In this document: positions 23,501-32,063 of the stretch, one piece after another
Numbering within the stretch: position 1 is the first letter of the stretch
Layout of the letters: each line of letters opens with the position of its first letter
From: a virus
Virus record (IMG/VR): IMGVR_UViG_3300016457_000282
Coordinates: 86,431 to 150,430 of that record
Direction: 5' to 3' (one strand)
Length of the DNA: 64,000 nucleotides
Translations under genes and position numbers: made by a program
The notes under the pieces: generated by a model
Database searches by the model: none
Seen by the model: only the letters and a program-made list of their open reading frames with translations
Told to the model about the DNA's origin: nothing

Positions 23501-24352
23501 TTATTTACTTAGGAAGTTCCAAGATCTCTCAAGTGTTTCGAAGTAGAGGGTAATAGCGTTGGTTGAGCATTTACCTGTTTTAATGTAGAGAAGGAACTCC
23601 TCTGCAAACCCTTCAGAGGGATTGGAGCGGCCGTAGGTTGATTGGATCCTGTTTCGTTGCCTCTCGTAGATTATGTTCCAAGCTTCGAATTCTTTATTGG
23701 AAATCTTTCCCATAAGAAGGTGCCCGAATTCGTGAATCCACACGTCTTTTTCTGTCTTTACGTAACTAGAAGGGTTCCTTGTAGGTAAGGCAGGGTTCAT
23801 AAAGAGGTAGTTTCGGTCACCTAGTAGTTTTTTGTTTTGGTAGTAAGACCTAAGGGACCTTTTTAAGTCGTGTTCTACCAATTCTTGAAGGAAGTTTACA
23901 AAGTTTTCGTCTAATTCCTTCACACCATAGGGAATTAAATGGAATTTCTTTGCTGTTGCGATGAACTTCTCTTGGGAAGTTTTGGATTTCTCTAGCTCAG
24001 AGATTATCTGACGGTAATAGGCTATCTTGCGCTTTCCGACATCTGTACTAAGAGCAAACCCCTTTAGTTTCCTTTTCTCTGTATCAGAAAAGAAGTGGAC
24101 CTCTACGTTCTCGAGTAGTCCCGGGAATTTTTTGTCGGTGTCCTTGCACGCGGCGGCGAGCCATTTCCAGTCGATTTTCCCCTTATATGGAACTAACCCT
24201 TTGAAGGTATGAGGTGAGGAGTGTGAAAGTCTCTTAAGTAGAGATTCCGTGTCTGCTCTACGAACAAACTTAATTCCCTTAAAAAGGCTCTCTCGGATGG
24301 GGATCCTTTTTCCTTTGTAGGTAATCCACGTTATGATCCTTTCATAAGTCAT
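23501..24352 (-). CDS. HExxH metallopeptidase-like phage protein 1
   Basis: 283 aa. WIHEFGHLL (His207, Glu208, His211) followed about 40 residues later by EGFAEEF (Glu251/252) is a zincin layout with a third acidic ligand, as in lethal-factor-like domains. The N-terminus ITYKGKRIPIRESLFKG matches the G-[KR]-x-I-x-[IL] segment that opens several proteins here and many phage head-associated proteins. Paralog of the next gene (same length). Possibly ejected or morphogenetic protease. Confidence 0.75.
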   Translation of the reverse strand: MTYERIITWITYKGKRIPIRESLFKGIKFVRRADTESLLKRLSHSSPHTFKGLVPYKGKIDWKWLAAACKDTDKKFPGLLENVEVHFFSDTEKRKLKGFALSTDVGKRKIAYYRQIISELEKSKTSQEKFIATAKKFHLIPYGVKELDENFVNFLQELVEHDLKRSLRSYYQNKKLLGDRNYLFMNPALPTRNPSSYVKTEKDVWIHEFGHLLMGKISNKEFEAWNIIYERQRNRIQSTYGRSNPSEGFAEEFLLYIKTGKCSTNAITLYFETLERSWNFLSK

Positions 24353-24377
24353 TACTTACTTGTTAACTAGCGTCATT

Positions 24378-25229
24378 CTAAAGTAAGTTCCACTCTTTGT
24401 GAAGGCTTCTAAAATACTCGTTAAGTTCTTTTGTCGAGTTATTTCCTCTTGAAATGAACAACCAAAATTCCTCTGCAAACCCTTCAGTGGGGCTAGTTCT
24501 TCCGTACTCCGAACGTAACTTTAGCTGGTTGGGATAGTAAACATCAACCCAACGTTTCCACTGAGAAGGTTGAAGCTTAGCAGTTAGGACGTGCCCGAAC
24601 TCGTGAATCCACGCGTGTCTTTGTGTTAGTGGATCTCGTTTATTCAAAACGGAAGGTTGAAAGCAAATGATTATATCGTCCGGAGTAATAGCGCTCTTTT
24701 GAGGTCTTCCTCCCCTGAGAGGAAGTATTACCAAGGGTTTCAGCTTCTCTATTTGAGTAAGATAGTAGTTTTTAAGATGAGTCAGGGTGTCGTACGTCAA
24801 GTTTGGGTTGGAGGTACCCAAACCGTATTTCGCGGCGATCTTTCGAAGTTCAGTGCGTGAGGTTGCACTACGTAATTCCTTACTGATGATGGTAAGTACC
24901 TGTAAATCTCTTCGCCCCAGAGTATCATTAACGACAAAACTCAGTACTGACGTTCCTCTACTTGTCTTGATTGGGATTATCTTGGTGCCGTGTAGGATTC
25001 CCGGGAACTTTTCGTCTACGGCTCGAACTGAAATCCCCAAGCTCTTCAGGTCGTACTTCGTGAAATGAGGTTCGATGTCGCCGTACCTTCTCCAATACCT
25101 TCGATCAAGCTCTTCAGCTATTGGTATAGCTTCTTTTTTCGAGAGAAAGCGGGCTCCTCTTAGGATTCTCTCCGTGATTGGAATCCTCCTGCCCTTATAC
25201 GTTATCCACTTGAGGATCCTGAGCCTCAT
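24378..25229 (-). CDS. HExxH metallopeptidase-like phage protein 2
   Basis: 283 aa, ATG behind GAGGGTATAA. Same architecture as the neighbour: WITYKGRRIPITERILRG at the start, WIHEFGHVL (His209, Glu210, His213), and EGFAEEFWLF. The two differ widely between motifs, so the duplication is old. Overlaps the upstream Cys-rich gene end by one codon spacing. Active-site residues intact. Confidence 0.75.
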   Translation of the reverse strand: MRLRILKWITYKGRRIPITERILRGARFLSKKEAIPIAEELDRRYWRRYGDIEPHFTKYDLKSLGISVRAVDEKFPGILHGTKIIPIKTSRGTSVLSFVVNDTLGRRDLQVLTIISKELRSATSRTELRKIAAKYGLGTSNPNLTYDTLTHLKNYYLTQIEKLKPLVILPLRGGRPQKSAITPDDIIICFQPSVLNKRDPLTQRHAWIHEFGHVLTAKLQPSQWKRWVDVYYPNQLKLRSEYGRTSPTEGFAEEFWLFISRGNNSTKELNEYFRSLHKEWNLL

Positions 25230-25493
25230 TTATACCCTCGGCTCGAAAATGTAGTCACCTTGCTGTTGTGGAAGAAGGGCGATATGCCAGTACGGACTTA
25301 ACAGGAGCTTTCGAGGTATTCCTTTAGGGAAGGCTTTGCATTTGTCGTTCTTGAGGTAGTGTTTACACTGATAACATGTTGGAGAGAGCGCGTTTGCTAG
25401 GGGATATAAGGGAAGATCCTTGATTGCGTTAACTTTGGGAATCTCCACGATTTTACTCTCCTCTCTAATCAGTCGTTGACTATGTATATCCAT
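25230..25493 (-). CDS. Small Cys-rich phage protein
   Basis: About 87 aa from ATG 25493; upstream in-frame GTG/TTG codons would overlap the SQD1 gene. Contains CYQCKHYLKNDKCKAFPKGI and later QQQGDYIFEPRV, a pattern common to small proteins near phage head genes and probably a single metal site. Function unknown. Confidence 0.7.
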   Translation of the reverse strand: MDIHSQRLIREESKIVEIPKVNAIKDLPLYPLANALSPTCYQCKHYLKNDKCKAFPKGIPRKLLLSPYWHIALLPQQQGDYIFEPRV

Positions 25494-25521
25494 TAATCTG
25501 CTAAGAGAGGCAAGGGAACTC

Positions 25522-27663
25522 CTACTCCTCAACTGTAATAATCCTACACTTGTTCTTATCACCACTCCAACGAATTTCCGGGATTATCTTTTCACGTATT
25601 ATTCTGTGTTTGTATTTGATTAGGTTGGTTAAGATGTTTTTGATCACTACAGCGGGGTTTGCTGTAGGTTTGTAGCCAAGTCTAGGTAAGTTGTTCCTAT
25701 CAGGGTTGTAGTAGTGATCTTCCGCTTCAACTCGTGGATTTTCATAGTGAGCGAGTTTGACAGTGAACCCCAGCTTTTCTGCCTCCCTCTTTACCAACCG
25801 AGCCAGCCAGATGATTTCGTATACATCCTCGAATTGGTTAAACACTCTATATTCTCCTTCCTTGGGAGGGTTCTCAATAGCAATACGGAAGCATTGCATG
25901 GAGTCTTGAATGGGAAGGAACCCTCTCTTCTGCTTCCCTTTTCCATAAACCGTTAGTGGAATTCCTACAATAGCCTGAGCGCAAGTACGATTTACGAGAG
26001 TGCCGAAGCAGTTATGCACCTGGACGTTGTTTGCGACGTACGTGTGATCTTCTTCAACATGGAGGTTGTATACCTTCCCTTTGTACATCTTACTTGAAAC
26101 TGATTTTACTCGCACCAGGTTGTCAAACCCTCCTGAATGTAAATAGATAGGACAGCTCAAATCCATTACGCTTATGATCGAAGTCCCGTTTGCGACTAAC
26201 CTGTTAAACCTCTCATACTTCTCAAGGAACGGATTAGTTTGAACTTGGAGCCATTCTTTTAGTTCTCGCGCTGTCATCCACCGTGTCGTCTCTTTACCGT
26301 GCGCTGAAGAGAGCGTCGTTACTAAGATGGGATGACCTGGCGTACAAACAATTTTTCCAAAAGCGCGCTCAAGTTCTATCTCTATCACTTCCCCAACGTA
26401 TTCTCGTTCAAACTTCTTAAGCACCTTTCGAAACCGACCCTTATGAGTTAAGACTTTGTCTCCTACCTGAACGTCTTTTATAGGTTTTACGCCCTCTAAG
26501 CATGTAATTCTGGTGTTAGGAGGAAAACATTCATCTACATCATAGCGAGTAATTAATCTCTCATCTCCTTTCATTTCGGGGATCTGAATCCCATAAACCA
26601 CTCCTTGCATGATATCAGTAGATCTAAGCCCCCAAACGTCGCAAGCAAATCTAATGTTGACAGAATCGTGTACCTTCGTACAATGATAAAAACTAGGAGG
26701 TTGACAAGGAAAAGGAAGAGTATCTTTACGCCCTCTATATTCAACTTCAAAGAATCCCTCAGGAATGTCGAGGTTTGTGACGCCATACTCTCCCATTGTG
26801 TTTCCTGACCAAGCCGCTTTTCCGTTCCGGCGTACATATATGATTCCTGTAGGAACGGTGCAACAGTACACCTTTCCTGCATAAGGAACCCATTCCATAT
26901 CAGAAGGAGTTACTTTAGTTTGGCTATCTATCTGTGGAATTATGAAGCTAGATTTCTTTGCCACGTGATCAGCCCTCTTTATCTGCACAACTCCCGAAGG
27001 AGATTCTCTAAAGACCACTCTATGATTGGGAGTAATCACGAAATCGACATCGTCGTTCACAATTCTCAGCATCTCTCCCGCATACGGATACTCAACTATA
27101 TGGTTTGGACAGTTGAACGATACTTCTCCTGTTTCTCCGTTGAGACAGCATACTTTGTCAGAGTAATCTAGGTCCTTGAACAACTTCCATCCTTTACTTG
27201 TTAGCACCTCTGTTTTGTCGTCATAACATCCTAATTTAACTAAGTGGATATCCTTACTCACAGCTTTGATGGCGTACAAAAGGTTTAAGGTCCCCACTAG
27301 GTTGTTGACTTGGGTGAAAGTAGTGTGATGTACATCGATCATTGAGTAAGGTGCAGAAGGCATTTCACCTAGGTGGACAATTGCATCTGGTTTGAACTCT
27401 TTAATGGAGTTCAACACAAATTTGGGGTTCCTTAAGTCCCCGAAATAGAAAATAGGTTTCCTACCAAACACTTCCTCACAAGCACGTATCCTCTCTTCCA
27501 TACTCGCGATGGGTGTCACGGATTGAGATCCCATCTCCTCAACCCACTCTCTTCTCAACATCAAATCACAGCCACCTACTACGTAACCCCTAGCAAGTAA
27601 GTAAACAGTTAAAGTCCAACCCAAGTAACCATCCATTCCTGCAATATACACTCTCATCTGCAA
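25522..27663 (-). CDS. SQD1-like NAD(P)-dependent sugar-nucleotide enzyme with two inteins
   Basis: 713 codons; removing two inteins leaves 397 aa, the normal size of UDP-sulfoquinovose synthase (SQD1). Rossmann start VYIAGMDGYLGWTL, then TMGEYG with the catalytic Thr, FYHCTKVHDS (Tyr326/Lys330 YxxxK), TVYGKGKQKRGFLPIQD, RVFNQFEDVY and NPRVEAEDHYYNPD are all SQD1-type. It should make or modify a sulfo- or related sugar nucleotide for glycan or lipid decoration. Spliced product needs both inteins removed because they interrupt the active-site region. Neighbour terminator at 27683 isolates it as its own unit. Confidence 0.9.
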   Translation of the reverse strand: MQMRVYIAGMDGYLGWTLTVYLLARGYVVGGCDLMLRREWVEEMGSQSVTPIASMEERIRACEEVFGRKPIFYFGDLRNPKFVLNSIKEFKPDAIVHLGEMPSAPYSMIDVHHTTFTQVNNLVGTLNLLYAIKAVSKDIHLVKLGCYDDKTEVLTSKGWKLFKDLDYSDKVCCLNGETGEVSFNCPNHIVEYPYAGEMLRIVNDDVDFVITPNHRVVFRESPSGVVQIKRADHVAKKSSFIIPQIDSQTKVTPSDMEWVPYAGKVYCCTVPTGIIYVRRNGKAAWSGNTMGEYGVTNLDIPEGFFEVEYRGRKDTLPFPCQPPSFYHCTKVHDSVNIRFACDVWGLRSTDIMQGVVYGIQIPEMKGDERLITRYDVDECFPPNTRITCLEGVKPIKDVQVGDKVLTHKGRFRKVLKKFEREYVGEVIEIELERAFGKIVCTPGHPILVTTLSSAHGKETTRWMTARELKEWLQVQTNPFLEKYERFNRLVANGTSIISVMDLSCPIYLHSGGFDNLVRVKSVSSKMYKGKVYNLHVEEDHTYVANNVQVHNCFGTLVNRTCAQAIVGIPLTVYGKGKQKRGFLPIQDSMQCFRIAIENPPKEGEYRVFNQFEDVYEIIWLARLVKREAEKLGFTVKLAHYENPRVEAEDHYYNPDRNNLPRLGYKPTANPAVVIKNILTNLIKYKHRIIREKIIPEIRWSGDKNKCRIITVEE
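26011..26529 (-). mobile_element. Intein 2 in the SQD1-like gene
   Basis: Residues 379-551 (173 aa). Starts CFPPNTRITCLEGVKPIKDV (block A), has TPGHPIL (block B), and ends VYNLHVEEDHTYVANNVQVH-N before Cys+1 (blocks F and G). Class 1 signature with C1, His-Asn terminus and Cys+1. No room for a LAGLIDADG endonuclease; about 60 residues between blocks carry none. Inserted between the conserved YDVDE and FGTLVNR of the host protein. Confidence 0.9.
26800..27228 (-). mobile_element. Intein 1 in the SQD1-like gene
   Basis: Residues 146-288 (143 aa). Starts CYDDKTEVLTSKGWKLFKDL, block B is TPNHRVVF, block F VYCCTVPTGIIYVRRNG, and the end AAWSGN precedes Thr289. Penultimate residue is Gly, not His, as in a minority of inteins. 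It is a mini-intein without homing endonuclease, placed exactly before the catalytic TMGEYG motif. Confidence 0.88.
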
Positions 27664-27682
27664 CCTCCCACTACAATGTAAC

Positions 27683-27709
27683 TAAAAAGGGCACGTGAGG
27701 GTGCCCTTT
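27683..27709 (-). terminator. Rho-independent terminator
   Basis: Perfect 9-bp stem AAAGGGCAC/GTGCCCTTT with a 6-base loop, followed on the minus strand by TTTTTAG. It lies between the stop of the 27735 gene and the start of the SQD1-like gene, so the latter must have its own promoter or rely on readthrough. Confidence 0.8.
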
Positions 27710-27734
27710 CAATTGCGAGTTTGTGCTCTCTAAG

Positions 27735-28730
27735 TTATCTTTCCTTCTTGAGAATGCGCGCTGCGGCGCGTGCATTAGCAGCCCAAAGTCTCATCCCCCA
27801 TTGTATCGCTCTGGCAATTATGTGAGTTAGGAATCCTCCCACAACCCCAATAGCGCTAATGGCAGCGACCTTAAGCGTAGTCTTCTCCGCAATTTTTTTA
27901 ATGGCAGATTGAATTGACTTGAGAGCTGCCTTTTTCGCAGGATCCTTAACAGCTAGGGAAGCTACTTTGGTAAGACCTGCTGTGAGTATAGGAACACTCA
28001 TTATTCCCGCAGTCGTGAAAAGGCCTAGCGTTCCCATCACCGCAGCAAAAGCTCCTACCCCCTCTACAGCCTTCCAATTATGGTATTGCTTTTGATATTT
28101 TTCGGGAATGAAGATCTTTCTACCATTTTTTAGAGTCACCCAGTATCCTCTTTCGCCTTTCCACGTAGTTAGTTTGGAAACTTTGGAAACCGGGTCTTCC
28201 TTTGCAGCTCTCTGAAGGAGAGCCGTTCCTTTCTTGAGGTTCTCTCTAGGTGTGAGTACAATCTCGAGAACGATATACCCATTCTTATCAACCACTGAAG
28301 TGAGCTCAAACTGAACTTTTCCTTTATCTCGAGTAGGACGGAACCTAGAGGATAGTGGTGTCTTAAACACTCTTATTGGTGTCTTAGGTATGTAATCGGC
28401 GGGCTTTTCCTTTTTAATTCGAGAAATAAACTCCTCAAAGAGCTTCTCTGTTTTCGGTTTACCAATATCCTTCTCCTGTGCTTTGAGAGATAGATACTCG
28501 CCGAAGTTAGACTGATGAAATGCTTTGGACCCAAGTACTCTATGTGCTTGAGATATCGGAGTGACCGCTCCTTCCTCTTTATACACTTCCTCAAATCGGG
28601 GAAGGAATTCCTCGAAGATCTCTCTAAACAAGGGGATAGTAGAAACGCCAGCCTCCCTCCAACCCCACTTCACTGAAATCCTGGGATTGACTTTCGCTGG
28701 CGCCGCTGCAAGAGCGAGTTTCCGCGGCAT
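27735..28730 (-). CDS. Phage protein with membrane-active C-terminus
   Basis: About 331 aa from ATG 28730, behind AGAAGGAGG (an upstream start at 28754 is unsupported). Central part has YWVTLKNGRKIFIPEKY, the same G-[KR]-x-I-x-I segment as in the ART and metallopeptidase genes. From residue 235 on there are two long Ala/Gly/Val-rich hydrophobic stretches and a basic tail. Could be an internal virion or DNA-ejection protein. Not recognised. Confidence 0.7.
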   Translation of the reverse strand: MPRKLALAAAPAKVNPRISVKWGWREAGVSTIPLFREIFEEFLPRFEEVYKEEGAVTPISQAHRVLGSKAFHQSNFGEYLSLKAQEKDIGKPKTEKLFEEFISRIKKEKPADYIPKTPIRVFKTPLSSRFRPTRDKGKVQFELTSVVDKNGYIVLEIVLTPRENLKKGTALLQRAAKEDPVSKVSKLTTWKGERGYWVTLKNGRKIFIPEKYQKQYHNWKAVEGVGAFAAVMGTLGLFTTAGIMSVPILTAGLTKVASLAVKDPAKKAALKSIQSAIKKIAEKTTLKVAAISAIGVVGGFLTHIIARAIQWGMRLWAANARAAARILKKER

Positions 28731-28807
28731 TCTTAATTCCTCCTTCTTAACCAAGTGCTAACCTTATTCTAGTAGGTTAAACTCTTAAGTCAAGGGGATG
28801 CCCACTT

Positions 28808-29407
28808 ATGAGAGTACCAAAGAAAACTTGGAAGAACAAATCTCAGTACAGGCTCTCCCTTGAGGAGAGAGAATACGTAGTCTCCTTACGGAGGACGGAC
28901 TTCCCTCTGTACTACACTCCCTTAAACCTTTCCGAACTTGTTGTAACTAATTGGCTAGATCTTCGCAGAAGGTGCTCCCATACGTTCCAACGCGTCCTGT
29001 TCGTCTGGCCTTCGGATAACGAGAGTAAGAGCTACCGTATACCTCTCGATCTAATCTACCGACTTACCTTAAGAAAGACCTTACACATAGCCGTCTTCAA
29101 ACCACTACGTTGGTACGTGAATAGATTGTTTGACGTACGTGTCCTCCCTACTGTCCTTTGGCTGGGATGGGATGCACGTTGGATCGAGCTGGGCCGCTTC
29201 GAGGGAGGTAACTTCACCGTACAGGAACTTCTAGTTATAGAAAGGAGTATTTCCTGGAATGGAGTAAAGGTATCAAACTTTGGCCTCGGAGGGTTCAAGG
29301 AAGAGGTCGAGCTCGATAGATGGGAAAAGCGAATTCAGTGGCTCTCTAAGAAACAGTTGTTGACCCGAGGCAGTTACGTTGCCTATGGAAGTAAACAGGG
29401 TCGATAG
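28808..29407 (+). CDS. Unknown 199-aa plus-strand protein
   Basis: ATG 11 bases after AAGGGG. Basic N-terminus (RVPKKTWKNKSQYRLSLEER) and aromatic middle (LPTVLWLGWDARWIEL). Plus-strand single gene between two minus-strand genes and divergent from the 27735 gene, suggesting a separate acquisition. No family recognised. Confidence 0.65.
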   Translation: MRVPKKTWKNKSQYRLSLEEREYVVSLRRTDFPLYYTPLNLSELVVTNWLDLRRRCSHTFQRVLFVWPSDNESKSYRIPLDLIYRLTLRKTLHIAVFKPLRWYVNRLFDVRVLPTVLWLGWDARWIELGRFEGGNFTVQELLVIERSISWNGVKVSNFGLGGFKEEVELDRWEKRIQWLSKKQLLTRGSYVAYGSKQGR

Positions 29408-29471
29408 TAACTCAAATAAATTTAAACACTTAGTAAAATTGAACTCAGTTCCCTTTTGTGGGATTACTATT

Positions 29472-30791
29472 TTAGAAGGGTTTGAGTATATCCCTTGAGG
29501 CGAAGTAAAAAGCGTGCGTCGTGTCTTTGGTAGTACTAAATGGAGACGTGAGCAGACTCTTAGGAGTAGTTGGAATTGCAAAATACCACTCTAAGTCGTA
29601 GTTTTTCGTAACTCGATCAATTACTTTGGGGATGTTGGAAACAAGATCACGGCTACGGCCGCGAGTCAGTTGATCACAGAAAGTTGAGTAGAGTTCGAGG
29701 GCGTCGTCTCGATTCTTAACGTAAAACACCCATTCCCTGTTTAAGACTTGCATGGATTCTAAAAACGTTTTTGTTCGGTCATAGAACGCGCTGTTAAATT
29801 GAAGTGTTACGTAGTGAATGCGGTGGGAGCCCGCTACGTAATCAGTGTCACCCGCGTGTGTTACTAGGCGAATTTCGCGAAAAGCGAAGTTCCTCCGAAA
29901 AGGTACTTCAGAGAACACTTCTCTATTAAACCTGTAAACTCTAGTAGCGGTCTCCGGGAGTGGGGAATACTGTATGTCCGGCCACTTCTTCGCGCTCTTT
30001 AAACTCGAACTTGCCCGTGTTATTAACTCAGGAACTCTCCTGTACGATGTACGGACGATAAATTCCTTCTCTCTTGTTGAACCAAAACCAATCCTATAGT
30101 GCCCAACAATACGGGAGACAGGGATTTTGGCGTGATCGACCATTCCAAACTTCTGAGCCTGACTTTGAAGGGTTGAAAAAGATGCGAACGGGAAGTCCTT
30201 GAGAATGTACTTCTGTGGGTTGAGTTGCATCTCTTTTAAGTCTGCAAAAAACTGGATCATATGGTGCGCGTAGGTTGGCGAATAAGGGGTTGAAACCCAC
30301 ACACCTCTGTACAAAGTAATACGAGGTAGTTCCTTAGACTCTTTTAGCAAAAGTGCCCTGTTCAGTGCGGATACTTCATCCCAAAAAGGGTTCTTAAGTT
30401 CCCCAGAAACTAGCTTCTGTAGAGTATCCCTAGCTCTAGAACGGTTCCAATGCCAGTTCTCGATCAACTTCCTATACCACAACTTATCCTGTTTGTTTGG
30501 CCAAGTACGATATAGTTCTGAGAAGAGAGGATGTACATATTTTCCTGTGTTCCCTAAGAAGGTTTTAAAGTTACGATCCTTTACCAGCTTGTATAGTCCT
30601 ACTTCGTCAATTCTATCCATCCAGTATTTAACACGTTGCTCGTTGACGCGAGCTCCCTTGGACTTTAACTTTAGGAATATCCTCCGACCTCCCTTTGTAA
30701 TGAAGACACCCTCTTCTCCACTTCCATTCAAGTAGATCCTGAAAAGTTTGTTGCGAATCTTGTGGAAAAAAGAAGTGCGAAAGTAGTTCAT
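29472..30791 (-). CDS. ADP-ribosyltransferase-domain protein
   Basis: 439 aa, ATG behind GAGGAGG. N-terminus holds FITKGGRRIFLKL, the phage G-[KR]-x-I segment. Residues 155-250 carry the R-S-E signature of arginine-type ARTs: ITLYRGV (Arg162), FASFSTLQ (Ser-Thr-Leu at 206-208) and EKEFIV (Glu241-x-Glu243). The C-terminal 180 residues are unassigned. Such proteins modify host arginines using NAD, as T4 Alt does after injection. A virion-associated host-takeover enzyme is likely; target unknown. Confidence 0.75.
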   Translation of the reverse strand: MNYFRTSFFHKIRNKLFRIYLNGSGEEGVFITKGGRRIFLKLKSKGARVNEQRVKYWMDRIDEVGLYKLVKDRNFKTFLGNTGKYVHPLFSELYRTWPNKQDKLWYRKLIENWHWNRSRARDTLQKLVSGELKNPFWDEVSALNRALLLKESKELPRITLYRGVWVSTPYSPTYAHHMIQFFADLKEMQLNPQKYILKDFPFASFSTLQSQAQKFGMVDHAKIPVSRIVGHYRIGFGSTREKEFIVRTSYRRVPELITRASSSLKSAKKWPDIQYSPLPETATRVYRFNREVFSEVPFRRNFAFREIRLVTHAGDTDYVAGSHRIHYVTLQFNSAFYDRTKTFLESMQVLNREWVFYVKNRDDALELYSTFCDQLTRGRSRDLVSNIPKVIDRVTKNYDLEWYFAIPTTPKSLLTSPFSTTKDTTHAFYFASRDILKPF

Positions 30792-30973
30792 TTCCTCCTC
30801 TCCCTTCTCTTGAGTTTACGACGTAGCAGACGCGCTTCTGAGATAGGAGTCAGCGAAATAGCGTCGCCTATCAACGTAGTAAAGGGAACTCCTTCATGTG
30901 GAGCCTTGTGAATCCACTCGTCGTCGATCAACCTCGAGAGATCAAATACCTTGACTTTTCGTGTTTGTTTCAC
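30788..30973 (-). CDS. Unknown 61-aa basic protein
   Basis: GTG start behind AGGAGGAAGCTT. Ends in a strongly basic stretch (EARLLRRKLKRRERRK) and overlaps the ART gene start by 4 bp, so it is cotranslated with it. Not recognised; might be a partner of the ART protein. Confidence 0.65.
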   Translation of the reverse strand: MKQTRKVKVFDLSRLIDDEWIHKAPHEGVPFTTLIGDAISLTPISEARLLRRKLKRRERRK

Positions 30974-31108
30974 AAGCTTCCTCCTAAGTTTTTACCTAAT
31001 TTCAAGTCTGCAAGGTTTCTCCCTTTCTAAGCAAAGAGGGATGTCAATAGTGATTATTACGTTAACGTGTCGTAAAAGCAAGGGGGAGACGTGATCTTCA
31101 GTTGCTTG

Positions 31109-31124
31109 TAAAAATCGATTTTTA
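31109..31124. repeat. 16-bp perfect palindrome in the 30974-31238 gap
   Basis: TAAAAATCGATTTTTA sits in a gap of 265 bp between the Cys-rich gene and the 61-aa gene. It could be an operator or weak terminator for the upstream transcript. A second dyad CCCTTT/AAAGAGGG lies at about 31021-31040. No gene found in the gap. Confidence 0.4.
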
Positions 31125-31238
31125 GCCCAGAAGTGCGCATACCTTTGGCACTTAAATCGCAGGTAACGCTCAACCTATACTTAGTTATACCCGAGGGTGT
31201 GGGGTAAGTTCGTTGTAGTGGAAAAAGAAAATTTTATA

Positions 31239-31610
31239 CTAGTCGTTCATGTTCTTACTGAAGCGAAACTCTCGGGGACTCTTGACCCTCTCCAGGACTA
31301 CATTGTTATCAATACGACCTGTTCTGTACACATATAAAGGGCACAATCTCGCAGTGCAATCTTTAGGTGTTCTGCTATTTGAACACCATTGACAATATCT
31401 AACTATTGCTTTATTTCTCTCAGCGGATCTACCTCGTACACCTTTACCAGTTCGGAAAGGGTACAGAGGGCAGTCTGTAAAGGTACACTGTGAAACTGCG
31501 TAAGCATTCCACGCGGAACAGTTCAAGCACCTTTCATGTACCGCTTTGGTACGAGTGAGGTTTACCACTTTAGTACCACCATCTTTAGCAAGAACTTCAA
31601 CTTTGATCAT
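31239..31610 (-). CDS. Duplicated Cys-rich zinc-binding protein
   Basis: 123 aa, ATG behind AGGAGGTTAAC. Two tandem copies of C-x2-CS-x8-C-x4-CPLY-x3-RTG: HERCLNCSAWNAYAVSQC..DCPLYPFRTGKG and YCQWCSNSRTPKDC..LCPLYVYRTGRI. Each likely binds one metal. Similar small proteins are frequent in phages; role unknown. Confidence 0.8.
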   Translation of the reverse strand: MIKVEVLAKDGGTKVVNLTRTKAVHERCLNCSAWNAYAVSQCTFTDCPLYPFRTGKGVRGRSAERNKAIVRYCQWCSNSRTPKDCTARLCPLYVYRTGRIDNNVVLERVKSPREFRFSKNMND

Positions 31611-31622
31611 GTTAACCTCCTT

Positions 31623-32063
31623 TTACTTCTTCATCTTCTTTTTGATCAACTCTTTAACACGGGGATCTGTAATCCCGGCTCTTTCAAACTGCTTGTCAAT
31701 ATCAGTAGTTTTCTTCAACCCTTTAACTACAACCTTTCCTGAACCCTGGATATTTACTGGGGCGACACGAGCTTTAACTACAGGTTTAACTACAAATGTA
31801 TCCTCCCAAACACACAAACAGAATTCAGGGCTTACTATCTCCAACTTAACTGGTACCTTCAATTCCTTCTCGAAAGAGACCTTAACAAAGCTCTCAAAAG
31901 GTGGGATAGAAACGTCGATCGAGTTCTTTCGAATTGTAGCAGGAACTCCATATTCAATGCCATTGATGGACATTCTCAGGAATCCCTTTAAGTTGGACGT
32001 ATCAACTCCCGTGATTTCGGATTCGAAGGAGAGGTTGTAAGGTTTGTTAGGAGCGAGTTTCAT
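31623..32063 (-). CDS. Beta-domain phage protein, paralog of the next gene
   Basis: 146 aa from ATG 32063, behind AAGGAGGTCAGT. The first 100 residues (NLKGFLRMSINGIEYGVPAT, IDVSIPPFESFVKVSFEKEL, WEDTFVVKP) align with the 32060-32413 protein; a helical tail with ITDPRVKELIKKKMKK is added. Likely a small structural or assembly factor. Not a recognised family. Confidence 0.7.
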   Translation of the reverse strand: MKLAPNKPYNLSFESEITGVDTSNLKGFLRMSINGIEYGVPATIRKNSIDVSIPPFESFVKVSFEKELKVPVKLEIVSPEFCLCVWEDTFVVKPVVKARVAPVNIQGSGKVVVKGLKKTTDIDKQFERAGITDPRVKELIKKKMKK

